Assembly (NCBI GenBank): GCA_963789495.1
Contig: CAWBLP010000010.1
Location: 496,001 to 560,000, forward strand
DNA from: CAWBLP01 sp963789495
Lineage (GTDB): Bacteria > Pseudomonadota > Alphaproteobacteria > Acetobacterales > Acetobacteraceae
Direction: 5' to 3'
Length of the DNA stretch: 64,000 bases
Below are positions 33,585 through 43,308 of this stretch, piece by piece. The position numbers were made by a program, and so were the translations under genes. The notes beneath the pieces are model-generated. The model did no database searches. It had not been told where the DNA came from and saw nothing but the letters and a program-made list of their open reading frames with translations. Numbering within the stretch: the stretch's first letter is position 1; every line of letters starts with the position of its first letter.

Positions 33585-35611
33585 TCAGACGTCCACTTCC
33601 TCCACGGTCTTCGCCCGCTCCTGGATGAAGGCGAAGCGCAGTTCCGGCCGGCGGCCCATCAGGCTTTCCACCAGTTCGCTGGTTTGCGCCCGCTCCTCCG
33701 GCAGCGCCACCACCTTCAACAGCGTGCGCTTGCGCGGGTCCATCGTGGTCTCCTTGAGCTGCATGGGAGGCATCTCTCCCAAGCCTTTGAATCGGCTAAC
33801 TTCCACCTTTGCGCCAGCCTTGAACTCGGACTTCGTCTTGCGCTCCCGATCGGCGTCGTCCATCGCGTAGAGCGACTTCGCGCCCTGGGTCAGCCGGTAC
33901 AGCGGCGGCTGCGCCAGGTAGATATGGCCGTGCCGCACCAGCTCCGGCAGCTCCCGATAAAAGAAGGTCATCAGCAGCGACGCGATATGGGCGCCGTCCA
34001 CGTCGGCGTCGGTCATGATGATCACCCGCCCGTAGCGCAGCTTGGCGCGGTCGAACCGGTCGCCGACGCCGCAACCCAGCGCCTCGATCAGGTCCTTCAG
34101 CTCCTGGTTCTGCCGCAGCTTGTCGGCCGACGCGCTGGCCACGTTCAGGATTTTGCCGCGCAGCGGCAGCACCGCCTGGGTTTCCCGGTTGCGCGCCTGC
34201 TTGGCCGAACCGCCGGCCGAATCGCCCTCGACCAGGAAGATCTCGGTCTCCGCCGTGTTCTCCCGCGTGCAGTCGGTCAGCTTGCCGGGCAGGCGCAGCT
34301 TGCGGGTGGGCGACTTGCGCGCGGTGTCCTTGCTTTCCTTGCGCCGGATGCGGTCCTCGGCGCGTTCCACGATGAAGGCCAGCAGATTGTCGGCGGTGGT
34401 CGGATCGCCGGCCAGGAAATGGTCGAACCGGTCGCGCAGCGCGGTCTCCACCAGGCGGGTCGCCTCGGCGTTGGTCAGCTTCTCCTTGGTCTGGCCTTGG
34501 AACTGCGGCTCGCGCAGGAACACCGACAGCTTGGCGGCGATCGGGCCCAGCAGGTCCTCCGAGGTGATCTGCGCCGCGCGGCGGTTGCCGCGATGCTCGC
34601 CCCAGGCGCGCAGTCCCTTCAGCAGCGCGGAGCGAAACCCGGTCTCATGCGTGCCGCCTTGCGTCGTGGGCACGGTGTTGCAGTAGGAGTGCAGGAATCC
34701 GTCGCCGCCCTCCAGCCAGGCCACCGCCCATTCCGCCCGCCCGGTCGCCTCGCCGGGCAGGTCCGCCTCGCCCGCCCAGATCTGCGGCAGCACGCGGCCG
34801 GCGTCGGCGATATCCTCCTCCAGACTGTCGCGCAGGCCGCCCGGGAAGTGCAGCACCGCCTCGGCTGGTGTGTCGTCCTTGCCGCCCTTCAGCAGCGCCG
34901 GATCGACGGTCCAGCGGATTTCCACGCCGCGGTACAGATAGGCCTTGGATCGGCACAGCTTGTACAGCCGCGCCGGGCTGAATTGCAGCGCGCCGAAGAT
35001 CTGCGGATCGGGCCGGAACCGGATGCTGGTGCCGCGGCGGTTATGCACCGGCCCGGCGTTCACCAGCTTGGAGGTCGGCTTGCCGCGGGCGTAGCTCTGC
35101 TTCCACAGCACGCGGTCGCGGGCGACCTCCACCTGCATCGCCTCGGACAGCGCGTTCACCACCGAACTGCCGACGCCGTGCAGGCCGCCGGAGGTTGCGT
35201 AGGCCTTGCCGCCGAATTTTCCCCCGAATGCAGGGTGGTGAAGACGACCTCCAACGCGCTGAGATTCTTGAATTTCGGATGCGGGTCGACCGGGATGCCG
35301 CGACCGTTGTCCCGCACGGTCAACCAGTTGTCCGGCTCCAGATTGACCTCGATGAAGCCGGCATGCCCGGCGACCGCCTCGTCCATGGCGTTGTCGAGGA
35401 GTTCCGCCGCCAGGTGGTGCAGCGCCGATTCGTCGGTGCCGCCGACATACATGCCGGGGCGGCGGCGAACCGGCTCCAGCCCCTCCAGGACCTCGATATC
35501 CTTGGCGGAGTAGTCGGCATCGGGTTGAACGCGAGCGGCCGCTCGGGGCGGAGTGGCCGCCGCGTCCGCCTTGCCTCGCTTGCCGTTGCCGCTGCCGAAA
35601 AGGTCGTTCAT
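33585..35611 (-). pseudogene. parE: DNA topoisomerase IV subunit B (ParE), one-base frameshift in this sequence
   Basis: ParE is the ATPase subunit of topoisomerase IV, which decatenates chromosomes. The N-terminal GHKL region has YSAKDIEVLEGLEPVRRRPG, ELLDNAMDEAVAG and VRDNGRGIPVD. The frame is lost near 35223-35230, in a run of five Gs, at TLHSG. One more G would restore LHSGGKFGGKAYATSGGLHG and join the rest without a break. The remainder has the TOPRIM blocks EIFLVEGDSAGGSAKQ and IIMTDADVDGAHI, then RFKGLGEM near the end. The gene is essential in most bacteria and otherwise intact, so a homopolymer sequencing error is the likely cause. Confidence 0.92.
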
Positions 35612-35753
35612 GTTGTGTTCCGAGGTTTCCCGTTGCGTCCTATAGCGGGCTGGGCAGCGTCGCGGCAATCGCGGAGGATGATGCCGGGCGGTCGCCCTCC
35701 TGCGGCCCCCGCTCGAGGCGGGTGTCTTGAGCAGGCGAGGAGATCCGGAACGC

Positions 35754-37119
35754 ATGACGTTCGTTGGTTGGGTGGCCGCGGTCACCGCCTGTGCGGGGCT
35801 TCTGTTCGGTTACGACACCGGTGCCATCTCCGGCGCCATCCTGTTCATCCGCACGGATTTTGCCCTCTCGCCGTTCCTGGTCGGTGTGGTGACCAGCGTC
35901 GCCCTCGCCGGGGCGACGATGGGATCAGCCGCCGGCGGCTGGCTGGCCGACCGCTTCGGCCGGCGGCACATCATCATTGCGACAGCCATTCTGTTTGCCG
36001 GCGGGTCGGTGCTTTCGGCGCTCGCGGCCTCGGTCGGCGCCTTGGTCGCGAGTTCGGGTCCTGATCGGCGTGGCCACGGGCGTCGCCTCCTTCGTCGCAC
36101 CGATGTATCTGTCCGAGGTCGCCCCGCCGCGTATCCGCGGTTCGCTGGTCGCGCTCAACCAGCTCGCCGTCACCGTGGGCATTCTGGCCTCCTATCTGGT
36201 GGATTACGGATTCTCCGCCAATGGCCAGTGGCGCTGGATGTTCGGGATCGGCATCGTCCCCGCGCTCGCGCTGTTCGCCGGCATGCTGATCGTTCCCGAC
36301 ACGCCCCGCTGGCTCATGCTGCGCGGGCGTGACGCCGAGGCCACCCAGGCACTGCGCCGCATCCGCGAACCCCAGGAGGTCGCGCCCGAAATCGCCGAAA
36401 CCCGCGCCGCGCTGTCCTCCGCCCCTACCCACTGGTCGGACCTGCTGTCGTCGAGCCTGCGCATGCCCATGCTGGTCGGCATCGGGCTCGCCGTGCTGCA
36501 GCAGGTCACCGGCATCAACACGGTCATCTACTATGCTCCGACGATCTTCCAGCACGCCGGCATCGGCAGCAGCTCGTCGTCCATCTTCGCCAGTCTCGGC
36601 GTGGGCGTGGTCAACGTCGCAGCGACGATCATGGCGGTCCTGCTGCTGGACCGGGTTGGGCGCCGGCCACTGCTGCTGGTCGGCGAGACCGGCATGATCG
36701 TCAGCCTGCTCGCGCTCGCGGCGGGGTTCGCCTTGCGTGGCTCCGTCGATATCGGCTGGATCACCGCGGCCAGTCTCATCGCCTATGTCGGCTTCTTCGC
36801 CATCGGACTCGGCCCGGTGTTCTGGCTGCTGATCTCCGAGATCTATCCGCTGCGCATCCGTGGCCTGGCCATGAGCGTCGCAACCGTCGCCAACTGGCTG
36901 GCGAACCTGATCGTCACGCTGACCTTCCCGGCGTTGGTCGCGGTGATCGGGGCGTCAGCGACCTTCATCCTCTATGCCGTGCTCGGCTTCGCCAGCCTGA
37001 TATTCACCTGGCGCCTGGTGCCGGAAACCCGCGGCAAGACGCTCGAGCAGATCGAGCGCCACTGGCAGAAGGGCGGCCATCCCCTGGCGCTGCGGCACGC
37101 CGACCACTCCGCCTCGTAA
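35754..37119 (+). pseudogene. Sugar-porter-family MFS transporter, frameshifted
   Basis: The gene encodes a 12-helix sugar:H+ symporter of the SP family: LLFGYDTGAISGAILFI at the start, GGWLADRFGRRHIIIATA (loop 2-3 motif), then PMYLSEVAPPRIRGSLVALN, LQQVTGINTVIYYAPTIF, DRVGRRPLLLVGE and VPETRGKTLEQIE at the end. The frame is lost near 36050-36053: ...VGALVAS continues as RVLIGVATGVASF one base out of register. Removal of one base restores an intact protein. ATG 35754 has AGGAG upstream. It is divergent from parE. The sugar is unknown. Confidence 0.85.
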
Positions 37120-37151
37120 GTTCCGGGCCAAGCAGGGATTTTCGTGGCGGC

Positions 37152-38024
37152 TCAGCCGGTCTCCATCGGCAGGTTGGGGTTCTTCGCCCATTCCGACAGT
37201 GAGGCATCGTACAGCGTCACGTCGGTATGGCCGAGCATCACCAGCACCAGCGCGTCGGCGCTGGCCGCGATGCCGCCGCCGCAATAGGTGATCACCTTGC
37301 GGTCCATCGCGCCGATCGAGTTGAAGCGGCGGCGCAGCTCCTCTGCCGGCAGGAAGGCATTGGTCTCCGGGTCTAGCAGGTGCGCGGCGGGCAGGTTGAC
37401 GCTGCCGGCGATTCGGCCGGGTCGGCCGTAGCTGTTGCCGCCCGACCCGGTGTGCTGCTGCGGCGCCAGGGCGTTGATGGTGCAGATCGCGCCGTCGCCG
37501 ATCGCCTGGCGCACCGAGTCCTTGTCCACCATCAGGTTGCGCACCTCGCGCACGGTGAAGTCGCCTTGCGGGCGGGGCTTGGCGGCACCGGTCTCTGTCG
37601 GGCGGGATTCCTTGGCCCATTTCTGCCAGCCACCGTCCAGCACCGCGGCGTTGTCGTGGCCAAATTCCCGCAGCAGCCACCACATTCGCGTCGCCCACCA
37701 GACATTGGCGGTGCTGTAGGTCACCACGCGGGTCGTGTTGCTGATGCCGAATCGGCGCATCGCGGCGGCGAATGCCTCCGGCGTCTGGCGCATGAAGCGG
37801 AATTGCTGGGTGGTGTCGGACACGTCGCGCAGCATGTCGACGAATTGCGCGCCGCTTATGTGGCCGCGTTCGAAATCCTCGCGGCCGGGCACGACCTGGT
37901 AGGTGATCTTCGGATCGGGGATGAGGTGCGTGGTGCAATCCAGCACCACCACATCGGGATCATCGAGATGCTGCTCCAGCCAGTCGGTCTGGACCAGGAA
38001 TTGCAGGTGTACGAAGCTGGTCAT
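37152..38024 (-). CDS. sseA: Tandem-rhodanese sulfurtransferase (3-mercaptopyruvate type)
   Basis: The 290-residue enzyme has two rhodanese domains. The first, inactive one holds YSTANVWWATRMWWLLREFG and VLDGGWQKWAKE. The second carries the active Cys in ITYCGGGIAASADALVLVML. The loop CGGGIA fits 3-mercaptopyruvate sulfurtransferase (SseA) better than thiosulfate rhodanese. It transfers sulfur from 3-mercaptopyruvate to thiols or cyanide in the cytoplasm. The start ATG 38024 lies 1 bp after the stop of the epimerase-like gene, so they are translationally coupled. Confidence 0.9.
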   Translation of the reverse strand: MTSFVHLQFLVQTDWLEQHLDDPDVVVLDCTTHLIPDPKITYQVVPGREDFERGHISGAQFVDMLRDVSDTTQQFRFMRQTPEAFAAAMRRFGISNTTRVVTYSTANVWWATRMWWLLREFGHDNAAVLDGGWQKWAKESRPTETGAAKPRPQGDFTVREVRNLMVDKDSVRQAIGDGAICTINALAPQQHTGSGGNSYGRPGRIAGSVNLPAAHLLDPETNAFLPAEELRRRFNSIGAMDRKVITYCGGGIAASADALVLVMLGHTDVTLYDASLSEWAKNPNLPMETG

Positions 38025-38025
38025 G

Positions 38026-38442
38026 TCAGTGTGCTCCGTGGCCGGCCGGCAGTTCCGCCAGCTCGATCAGGACGTTGCCGGTGGATGCGGGGTCGAGGAA
38101 TGCGATGCGTGCGCGGCCATGGCCGATGCGTGGCGTCTCGTCGCGCAGCTTCACGCCTTTGGCCTTGAGTTCGGCGAGTGCGCCGTCGATGTCCTCCACC
38201 TCGAAGCAGATATGGAACAGGCCGGTGCCCTTCTGCTCGATCCATTGCGTCACGCCGGAGTCCGGTCCCTGGCCTTCCAGCAGCTCCAGATAGGTCTCGC
38301 CCACCGGCAGCATCGCCAACCGGGTCTGGCCGATCTGTTCTTCGTATTCCACGTTCAGGCCGAACGCGTCGCGCAGCAGGCCGGCCGACTGGTTCAGCGA
38401 ATCCACCGCGATTGCGATGTGTTCCACGCGCTTGATTTTCAT
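38026..38442 (-). CDS. VOC-fold protein, methylmalonyl-CoA epimerase-like
   Basis: This 138-residue protein has the vicinal-oxygen-chelate fold with EHIAIAVDSLNQSAGLLRDA at the start, RLAMLPVGETYLELLEGQGP, GTGLFHICFEVEDIDGALAE and the final metal-Glu region GNVLIELAELP. Positions of His in 'VEHIAIAV' and 'FHICFEV' and Glu in 'YLELLE' and 'LIELAE' match methylmalonyl-CoA epimerase, which interconverts the R and S forms in propionyl-CoA metabolism. No mutase gene is nearby, so the exact substrate is open. It lies between an SDR gene and sseA on the same strand. Confidence 0.85.
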   Translation of the reverse strand: MKIKRVEHIAIAVDSLNQSAGLLRDAFGLNVEYEEQIGQTRLAMLPVGETYLELLEGQGPDSGVTQWIEQKGTGLFHICFEVEDIDGALAELKAKGVKLRDETPRIGHGRARIAFLDPASTGNVLIELAELPAGHGAH

Positions 38443-38456
38443 GGGTTTGTTCCTGT

Positions 38457-39203
38457 TCAGGAAATCGTCACGCCGCTGTCCACCGGATAGATATGGCCGG
38501 TGACCATGCGGGATTCGTCGGAGGCGAGGAACACCGCCATGGCGGCGATGTCGCCGGGCTCGATGAGGCCGAGCAGATGGGATTGGGCGAGGTTGGTGAG
38601 GGCGGCGTTGCCGGCGACGAGTTTGCGGACGCGGTCGGTCATGGTGGCGGAGGGCGCGATTGCGTTCACCCGCACCTTCTGGCCGGCGAACTCCACCGCC
38701 ATCGAGCGGGTAATGGCCGAGACGCCGCCTTTCGCCGCGGTGTAGCAGTCGCGTCCGGGCACGCCCATCAATGCGACGTTGGACGACATGTTGATCACCG
38801 ATCCGCCGCCGGCGCGGATGATCGCGGGAATGCCGTAGCGGCAGCCGAGGAAGGTGCCGAACAGGTCCAGCCGGATGACCCGCCAGAATTCCTCCAGCGG
38901 CGCATCGACGACGGTATTGTCGTGCGGCGTGGAGCCGCCGGCGTTGTTGTGCAGCACGTGCAGCGCGCCGAATTTCTCCACGGTGGCCTGCACCGCGGCC
39001 TGCATGCTGGCTTCATTGGTGACGTCGGTGCGGATGAAGATGGCGTCGTTGCCGGCCAGGTGCGCGGTTTCCTCGCCGGACTGCGGATCGATCTCCGCCA
39101 CCGCGACCTTGGCGCCCTCGCGCGCGAACAGCAGTGCGGTGGCGCGGCCGATGCCGGTGCCCGCGCCGGTGATCAGGGCGGTTTTGCCTGCGAGTTTGGG
39201 CAT
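38457..39203 (-). CDS. Short-chain dehydrogenase/reductase
   Basis: The 248-residue NAD(P)-dependent oxidoreductase is a classical SDR: cofactor motif TGAGTGIGRATA, NNAGG, the catalytic Ser in NMSSNVALMGV, YTAAKGG (Tyr-x-x-x-Lys), and SGVTIS at the end. Acidic AEIDP after the second strand favours NAD. The substrate is unknown. It is the first gene of a minus-strand operon with the epimerase-like gene (14 bp gap) and sseA. Half a repeat A element lies upstream at 39291. Confidence 0.93.
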   Translation of the reverse strand: MPKLAGKTALITGAGTGIGRATALLFAREGAKVAVAEIDPQSGEETAHLAGNDAIFIRTDVTNEASMQAAVQATVEKFGALHVLHNNAGGSTPHDNTVVDAPLEEFWRVIRLDLFGTFLGCRYGIPAIIRAGGGSVINMSSNVALMGVPGRDCYTAAKGGVSAITRSMAVEFAGQKVRVNAIAPSATMTDRVRKLVAGNAALTNLAQSHLLGLIEPGDIAAMAVFLASDESRMVTGHIYPVDSGVTIS

Positions 39204-39290
39204 GGGACCTGGTTTCTCCCCGGTGAGGTTGGTCTTGGTTGGTCAGGTCGGGGAAGTCTGCCGCAGCGTGCGCGGAGCGGGAAGGGCAGG

Positions 39291-39318
39291 GCAGGAAGCG
39301 TCGGGGGCTTTAGCCCCA
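39291..39318. repeat. Repeat A end fragment
   Basis: GCAGGAAGCGTCGGGGGC at 39291-39308 equals the left end of copy 1 at 408. It is followed by TTTAGCCCC, so a small GGGGC/GCCCC hairpin forms. No other part of repeat A is present here. It lies in the gap between the SDR start and the binding-protein stop. Confidence 0.65.
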
Positions 39319-39463
39319 GGCTGGCACCTCAGGCCCCCGGCCAGACCCGGCCGATGCCCGACGCCCCACCCAACCAAGCCTGCTGCTGTGATCGCGCAGG
39401 GGCGCGGAGCAAGCCGGAGGCGATAATTTCACAGGCTCAAAGTCCCGATGCTTGCTGTGCGCC

Positions 39464-40963
39464 CTACGGCGCGATCGCCATCCCCTGCGGCCGGATCATC
39501 CCGTCCGGCGTCGGCACGAAGCCTGACACGCGATCGCTCAGGGCCCAGAGCCATTTCGCATGGTATAGGATGATATGCGGCCGGTCCTGTGTGTACACGT
39601 CCACCACCTGCCGATACAGCGCCTGCCGCTGAGCCATATCGGTCACGCCGCGCGCCTTCGCCAGCAGATCGTCGAAATGCGGGTTGCAGTATTTGCCCCA
39701 GTTCAGGAAACCGTCGCATTGCAGCCAGATCGCGACATTGCCGTCGGGATCGGGCCGGCCGCTCCAGATCACCAGCGTTGCCTGGTAGTCGCCCGCGCGG
39801 GCCGCCGCCACCTGCGCGTTTGCCTCGGCGGAGCGCAGCTTGATGTCGAACCCGGCCTCGGCCGCCATCGATTGGATCACCTGGCCGACTTGCTGCTGCA
39901 CCGGGCTGTTATCCACCAGCAGGGTAAAGCTCGCATGCGGCACGCCGGCCTGCGCCAGCAATGCCTTCGCCTTCGCCACGTCACGCGCGGGCACAGGATG
40001 CGCTTTGTCCCAATAGGTGGTGCCGGGCGCCTGGAACTGGTTGTTCGGGACGAACTGGCCGTCCATCACCACCTGATTGATGACGGTGCGGTCGATCGCC
40101 GCCTCCAGCGCCTCCCGCACCCGCGCATCCTTCAGCGGACTGTTCGGCGCGACCATGTTGATGCTGATCGAGTAGTAGGCCAGCGCGGTCGAGGTCATCA
40201 GCTTCAGCTTCGGGTTCTTCTTCACCGTCGCGACGTCGGTCGGGCCCAGCCGCTCCACCATGTCCAATTGGCCGGCCTGCAAATTCACCAGCTTCACCGT
40301 CGAATCAGGAATCGGCTGATAGACGATCCGGTCCAAGTGGATCGCCCCGGCATTCCAGTAGCCGGGAAACCGGTCCACCGCGATGCGGTCCTGCGCCACC
40401 CGCTCGGTCAGTTTGAACGGGCCGGCGCAAGGCAGCGTCTTGCTGACATCGCTGCCCAGGGCCGCAGGCGCGATCATCATGCCGGCACGATCGGCCAGCA
40501 CCGCGACCAGCGGCGCATAGGGCTGCGTCAGGTGCAGCCGCACGGTGTGCGGATCGACCACCTCGATCGACGACACCGGCTTCAGCTCCGACTTGCGCAG
40601 GCTTTCCGGCGCACTGCGATACCGCTCCAGGTTGGCCTTCACCGCTTCGGCATCGAGCTTGCTGCCGTCATGGAACAGCACCCCGTCGCGCAGCGTCAGG
40701 GTCAGCGCCAGATTGTCGGGCGACCAGGTCCAGGCGGTGGCGAGTTGCGGCACGAAGGCGTTGTTCGCGTCGATATCCACCAGCTTGTCGCACACCGCGG
40801 CGAATACGATGCGGCCGACGAAGGTGCCGCCGCGGGCCGGGTCCAGCGCATCCGGATCTTCGTTCAGTCCGATGCGCAACGTGCCGGCGGCCTGCGCCGG
40901 CGGCGCGCCGGCCTGCACGATCAGACTCAACCCGAGCAGACAGAAGCCAACGAGTCGCCGCAT
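39464..40963 (-). CDS. ABC-type peptide/nickel-family substrate-binding protein
   Basis: The 499-residue exported protein starts with a Sec signal peptide (MRRLVGFCLLGLSLIVQAGA, cleavage likely after AQAA). The mature part is a family 5 binding protein: TLRIGLNEDPDALDPARGGT, LTLTLRDGVLFHDGSKLDAE, VRLHLTQPYAPLVAVLADRA and TLPCAGPFKLTERVAQDRIA. It would deliver a peptide-like or other ligand to an ABC importer. No permease or ATPase gene follows, so it is an orphan here. ATG 40963 has AAAGGAT upstream. Confidence 0.9.
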   Translation of the reverse strand: MRRLVGFCLLGLSLIVQAGAPPAQAAGTLRIGLNEDPDALDPARGGTFVGRIVFAAVCDKLVDIDANNAFVPQLATAWTWSPDNLALTLTLRDGVLFHDGSKLDAEAVKANLERYRSAPESLRKSELKPVSSIEVVDPHTVRLHLTQPYAPLVAVLADRAGMMIAPAALGSDVSKTLPCAGPFKLTERVAQDRIAVDRFPGYWNAGAIHLDRIVYQPIPDSTVKLVNLQAGQLDMVERLGPTDVATVKKNPKLKLMTSTALAYYSISINMVAPNSPLKDARVREALEAAIDRTVINQVVMDGQFVPNNQFQAPGTTYWDKAHPVPARDVAKAKALLAQAGVPHASFTLLVDNSPVQQQVGQVIQSMAAEAGFDIKLRSAEANAQVAAARAGDYQATLVIWSGRPDPDGNVAIWLQCDGFLNWGKYCNPHFDDLLAKARGVTDMAQRQALYRQVVDVYTQDRPHIILYHAKWLWALSDRVSGFVPTPDGMIRPQGMAIAP

Positions 40964-41042
40964 GGCCGATCCTTTCGTGATAACGTCGCGATGCTGCCGC
41001 ACCGCACAACGCAGCGCCAGAGGGTGTCGGCCCCGAACCGGT

Positions 41043-41729
41043 CTATTCAGCGGCCGGCTGGGCCCAGAGCGGGTCCTTCAGGCGCGACACGAAGCCGGCA
41101 TGGGCTGCCAGTTCCGCCGCGCTGGGGATGATCGGCCGCGGCATGCGCGGGCCGACATGGGTGTACGCCATCACCGGCGCGGCGCTCACCTGGCTTGCCA
41201 GCGACAGCCCGCGCTGCCTGCCGCCGGTGAGCTCGACATAGACCTCGGCCAGCAGCTTGCAGTCCAGCAGCGCGTTATGGGTGGTGCGCGCCGACAGATC
41301 GATGGCGAAGCGCCGGCACAGCGCATCGAGACTGTTGGGCATGCCGGGAAAGCGCGTCTTCGCCAGCGCGAGTGTGTCCACCATGCGCAGCGGGTCCAGT
41401 CGCGGCAGGCCGATCCGCCCGAATTCGGCGTCGAGGAAGCCGAAATCGAACGGTGCGTTATGTGCGATCAGCTTACAATCGCCAAAGAAGTCCAGCAGCT
41501 CCTGCGCGACGGCGGCGAACAGCGGCTTGCCCACCAGATGGAAGTTGGTGAAGCCGTGGATGCGCGACGCGTCTTCCGGAATGTCGCGCTCCGGGTCGAT
41601 CAGCGCGTGGAAATGGCGGCCGGTCGGCAGGTCGTTGATCAGTTCCAGGGCCGCGATCTCGATGACGCGGTGGCCCTGCAACGGCTCCAGCCCGGTGGTC
41701 TCGGTGTCGAACAGTACGGCGCGGATCAT
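41043..41729 (-). CDS. dnaQ: DNA polymerase III epsilon subunit (3'-5' proofreading exonuclease)
   Basis: The 228-residue exonuclease has Exo I FDTETTGLEP, Exo II LIAHNAPFDFGFLDAEF and Exo III THNALLDCKLLAEVY, with all catalytic acidic residues present. It proofreads the replicative polymerase. Its start overlaps the coaE stop by 4 bases, and coaE overlaps aroE by 4 bases, forming the common alphaproteobacterial aroE-coaE-dnaQ order. The C-terminal tail is Ala/Pro-rich, and the polymerase-binding part is short, as in other alphaproteobacteria. Confidence 0.94.
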   Translation of the reverse strand: MIRAVLFDTETTGLEPLQGHRVIEIAALELINDLPTGRHFHALIDPERDIPEDASRIHGFTNFHLVGKPLFAAVAQELLDFFGDCKLIAHNAPFDFGFLDAEFGRIGLPRLDPLRMVDTLALAKTRFPGMPNSLDALCRRFAIDLSARTTHNALLDCKLLAEVYVELTGGRQRGLSLASQVSAAPVMAYTHVGPRMPRPIIPSAAELAAHAGFVSRLKDPLWAQPAAE

Positions 41730-42313
41730 GTGCGCAGCTCCTGGATCAGCCGGCGCAACCGGCGCTGCGTGTGGTGGCGTGACAGGCCGGTACGGACAAC
41801 CACGTCGGCGCGGCGGCGCTTCTCGGCATCCGGCATCTGGCGGGCGATGACCGCGGCGATGTCCGCCGGGCTCATCCGGCGACGCAGGTGCACGCGATGC
41901 ATCTGCACCGAGGGCGGGGCGGAGACCACGACGACCAGGTCCACCCGCTTATCGCCGCCGACTTCGAACAGTAGCGGAATGTCCAGCACCACGGCGCGCT
42001 GACCGGCGCGGCGCGCGCGGGCGACGAAGTCATATTCGGCCTGCTCGACCAGCGGATGCAGGATGGCTTCCAGCCGCTTGAGCGCGTCGGGCTTGCCGAG
42101 CACCGCGTTGCGCAGAGCGCTGCGGTCGACGGCGCCGTCGCGGACGGTACCGGGGAATGCCGCCTCGATGGCCCGCACGGCGCGCCCGCCGCGCGCCTGC
42201 AGCCGATGCACCGCGGCGTCTGCGTCGAACACCGGAATATGGGCGCGGCGGAACACTGCTGCCGCATTGGACTTGCCCATGCCCATGCCGCCGGTAAGGC
42301 CGATCACCTTCAT
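41726..42313 (-). CDS. coaE: Dephospho-CoA kinase
   Basis: This 195-residue enzyme phosphorylates dephospho-CoA with ATP in the last step of CoA synthesis. The Walker A motif is GLTGGMGMGKSNAAAV, followed by the conserved FDADAAVHRL, the helical HPLVEQAEYDFVARA and the lid/CoA region VVLDIPLLFEVGGDKRVD. Length is normal. It overlaps aroE upstream and dnaQ downstream by 4 bases each, indicating coupled translation. Confidence is high. Confidence 0.95.
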   Translation of the reverse strand: MKVIGLTGGMGMGKSNAAAVFRRAHIPVFDADAAVHRLQARGGRAVRAIEAAFPGTVRDGAVDRSALRNAVLGKPDALKRLEAILHPLVEQAEYDFVARARRAGQRAVVLDIPLLFEVGGDKRVDLVVVVSAPPSVQMHRVHLRRRMSPADIAAVIARQMPDAEKRRRADVVVRTGLSRHHTQRRLRRLIQELRT

Positions 42314-43146
42314 TGTGCCAGGCCGGCCTCGACGAAGCGGCGCAATTCCTGGTCCACCACCGGCTGGACCCCGAACCACGCCTGAAAGCCGGCCTGCGCC
42401 TGGTAGAGCAGCATGCCGAGCCCCTCGACGGTGCGCAGTCCGCGGGCGGCGGCGGCGGCAAGCAGCGGCGTTTCCAACGGCACGTAGACGATATCCGCCA
42501 CGGCCAGTTTGGTGGGCGCGCGATCCAGGTCGAGCGGCAGTGCCGGGTGTCCGGCCATGCCGAGCGGAGTGGTGTTGACGACGAGGGCATGGTCCGGGAG
42601 GGCGGCATTCCGCTGGTCCCACGCGATCAGCCGCAGACCGGGCAGGTCGGCGGCCAGGGCATCGGCGCGGGCCTGGGTGCGATTGGCGAGCGTGACCGTG
42701 GCACCGGCATCCTGCAGAGCTGCGGCCACCGCGCGGGCGCCGCCGCCGGCACCCAGCAGCAGGGCGGGGCCGGCGGCGGGGTCCACGCCATGGGCACGCA
42801 GATTGGCGACGAATCCGGCGCCGTCGGTGTTGGCGCCGGTAATGGCGCCGTCACGGAACATCATGGTGTTCACCGCGCCAGCGCGACGAGCTGAATCCTC
42901 CACCCGGTCGCAGATCTCGAAGGCGGCGAGCTTGTGCGGCTGGGTGACGTTGCAGCCGGCGAATCCGGCGGCGACCAGGCCGCGCACGGCCATGGCGAAC
43001 TGCTCCGGGCGGATCGGCAGCGGGACATAGGCGCCGTCGATCTGGTGCCGCTCCAGCCAGAACCCGTGCAGGCGGGGGGAACGGGAGTGCGAGACGGGCC
43101 AGCCGATGATGCCGGCGACTCGGGCGTGACCGGTGAGGATGGGCAT
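42310..43146 (-). CDS. aroE: Shikimate dehydrogenase
   Basis: The 278-residue NADPH-dependent enzyme reduces 3-dehydroshikimate to shikimate in aromatic amino-acid synthesis. Signatures are GWPVSHSRSPRLHGFWL, GCNVTQPHK (catalytic Lys; the usual residue after NVT is often I), GANTDGAGFV, the nucleotide loop LLGAGGGARAVAAAL and DIVYVPLETPLL. It is the first gene of the aroE-coaE-dnaQ operon. It is divergent from asd, a gene of the aspartate pathway. Confidence 0.95.
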   Translation of the reverse strand: MPILTGHARVAGIIGWPVSHSRSPRLHGFWLERHQIDGAYVPLPIRPEQFAMAVRGLVAAGFAGCNVTQPHKLAAFEICDRVEDSARRAGAVNTMMFRDGAITGANTDGAGFVANLRAHGVDPAAGPALLLGAGGGARAVAAALQDAGATVTLANRTQARADALAADLPGLRLIAWDQRNAALPDHALVVNTTPLGMAGHPALPLDLDRAPTKLAVADIVYVPLETPLLAAAAARGLRTVEGLGMLLYQAQAGFQAWFGVQPVVDQELRRFVEAGLAQ

Positions 43147-43308
43147 GAGCGAACCATTCCTCGCCGTGAGGGAATGTCAACGGGGGCAGCGACCGCCGGC
43201 GGCGTCTCGCGGTTGTGCCGGTCAAGGCGTGCGAAACAATCGCGAAACCCTTGCCCCCTGCGCCTGCCGCGAGTAAGTGGCCGGCTTCCCGCAGCAGGAG
43301 TACGTGAG

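Noticed and set aside
33684..35513. Plus-strand open frame of about 609 codons opposite parE
   Set aside because: It is an antisense shadow of the conserved ParE sequence with no recognisable fold.
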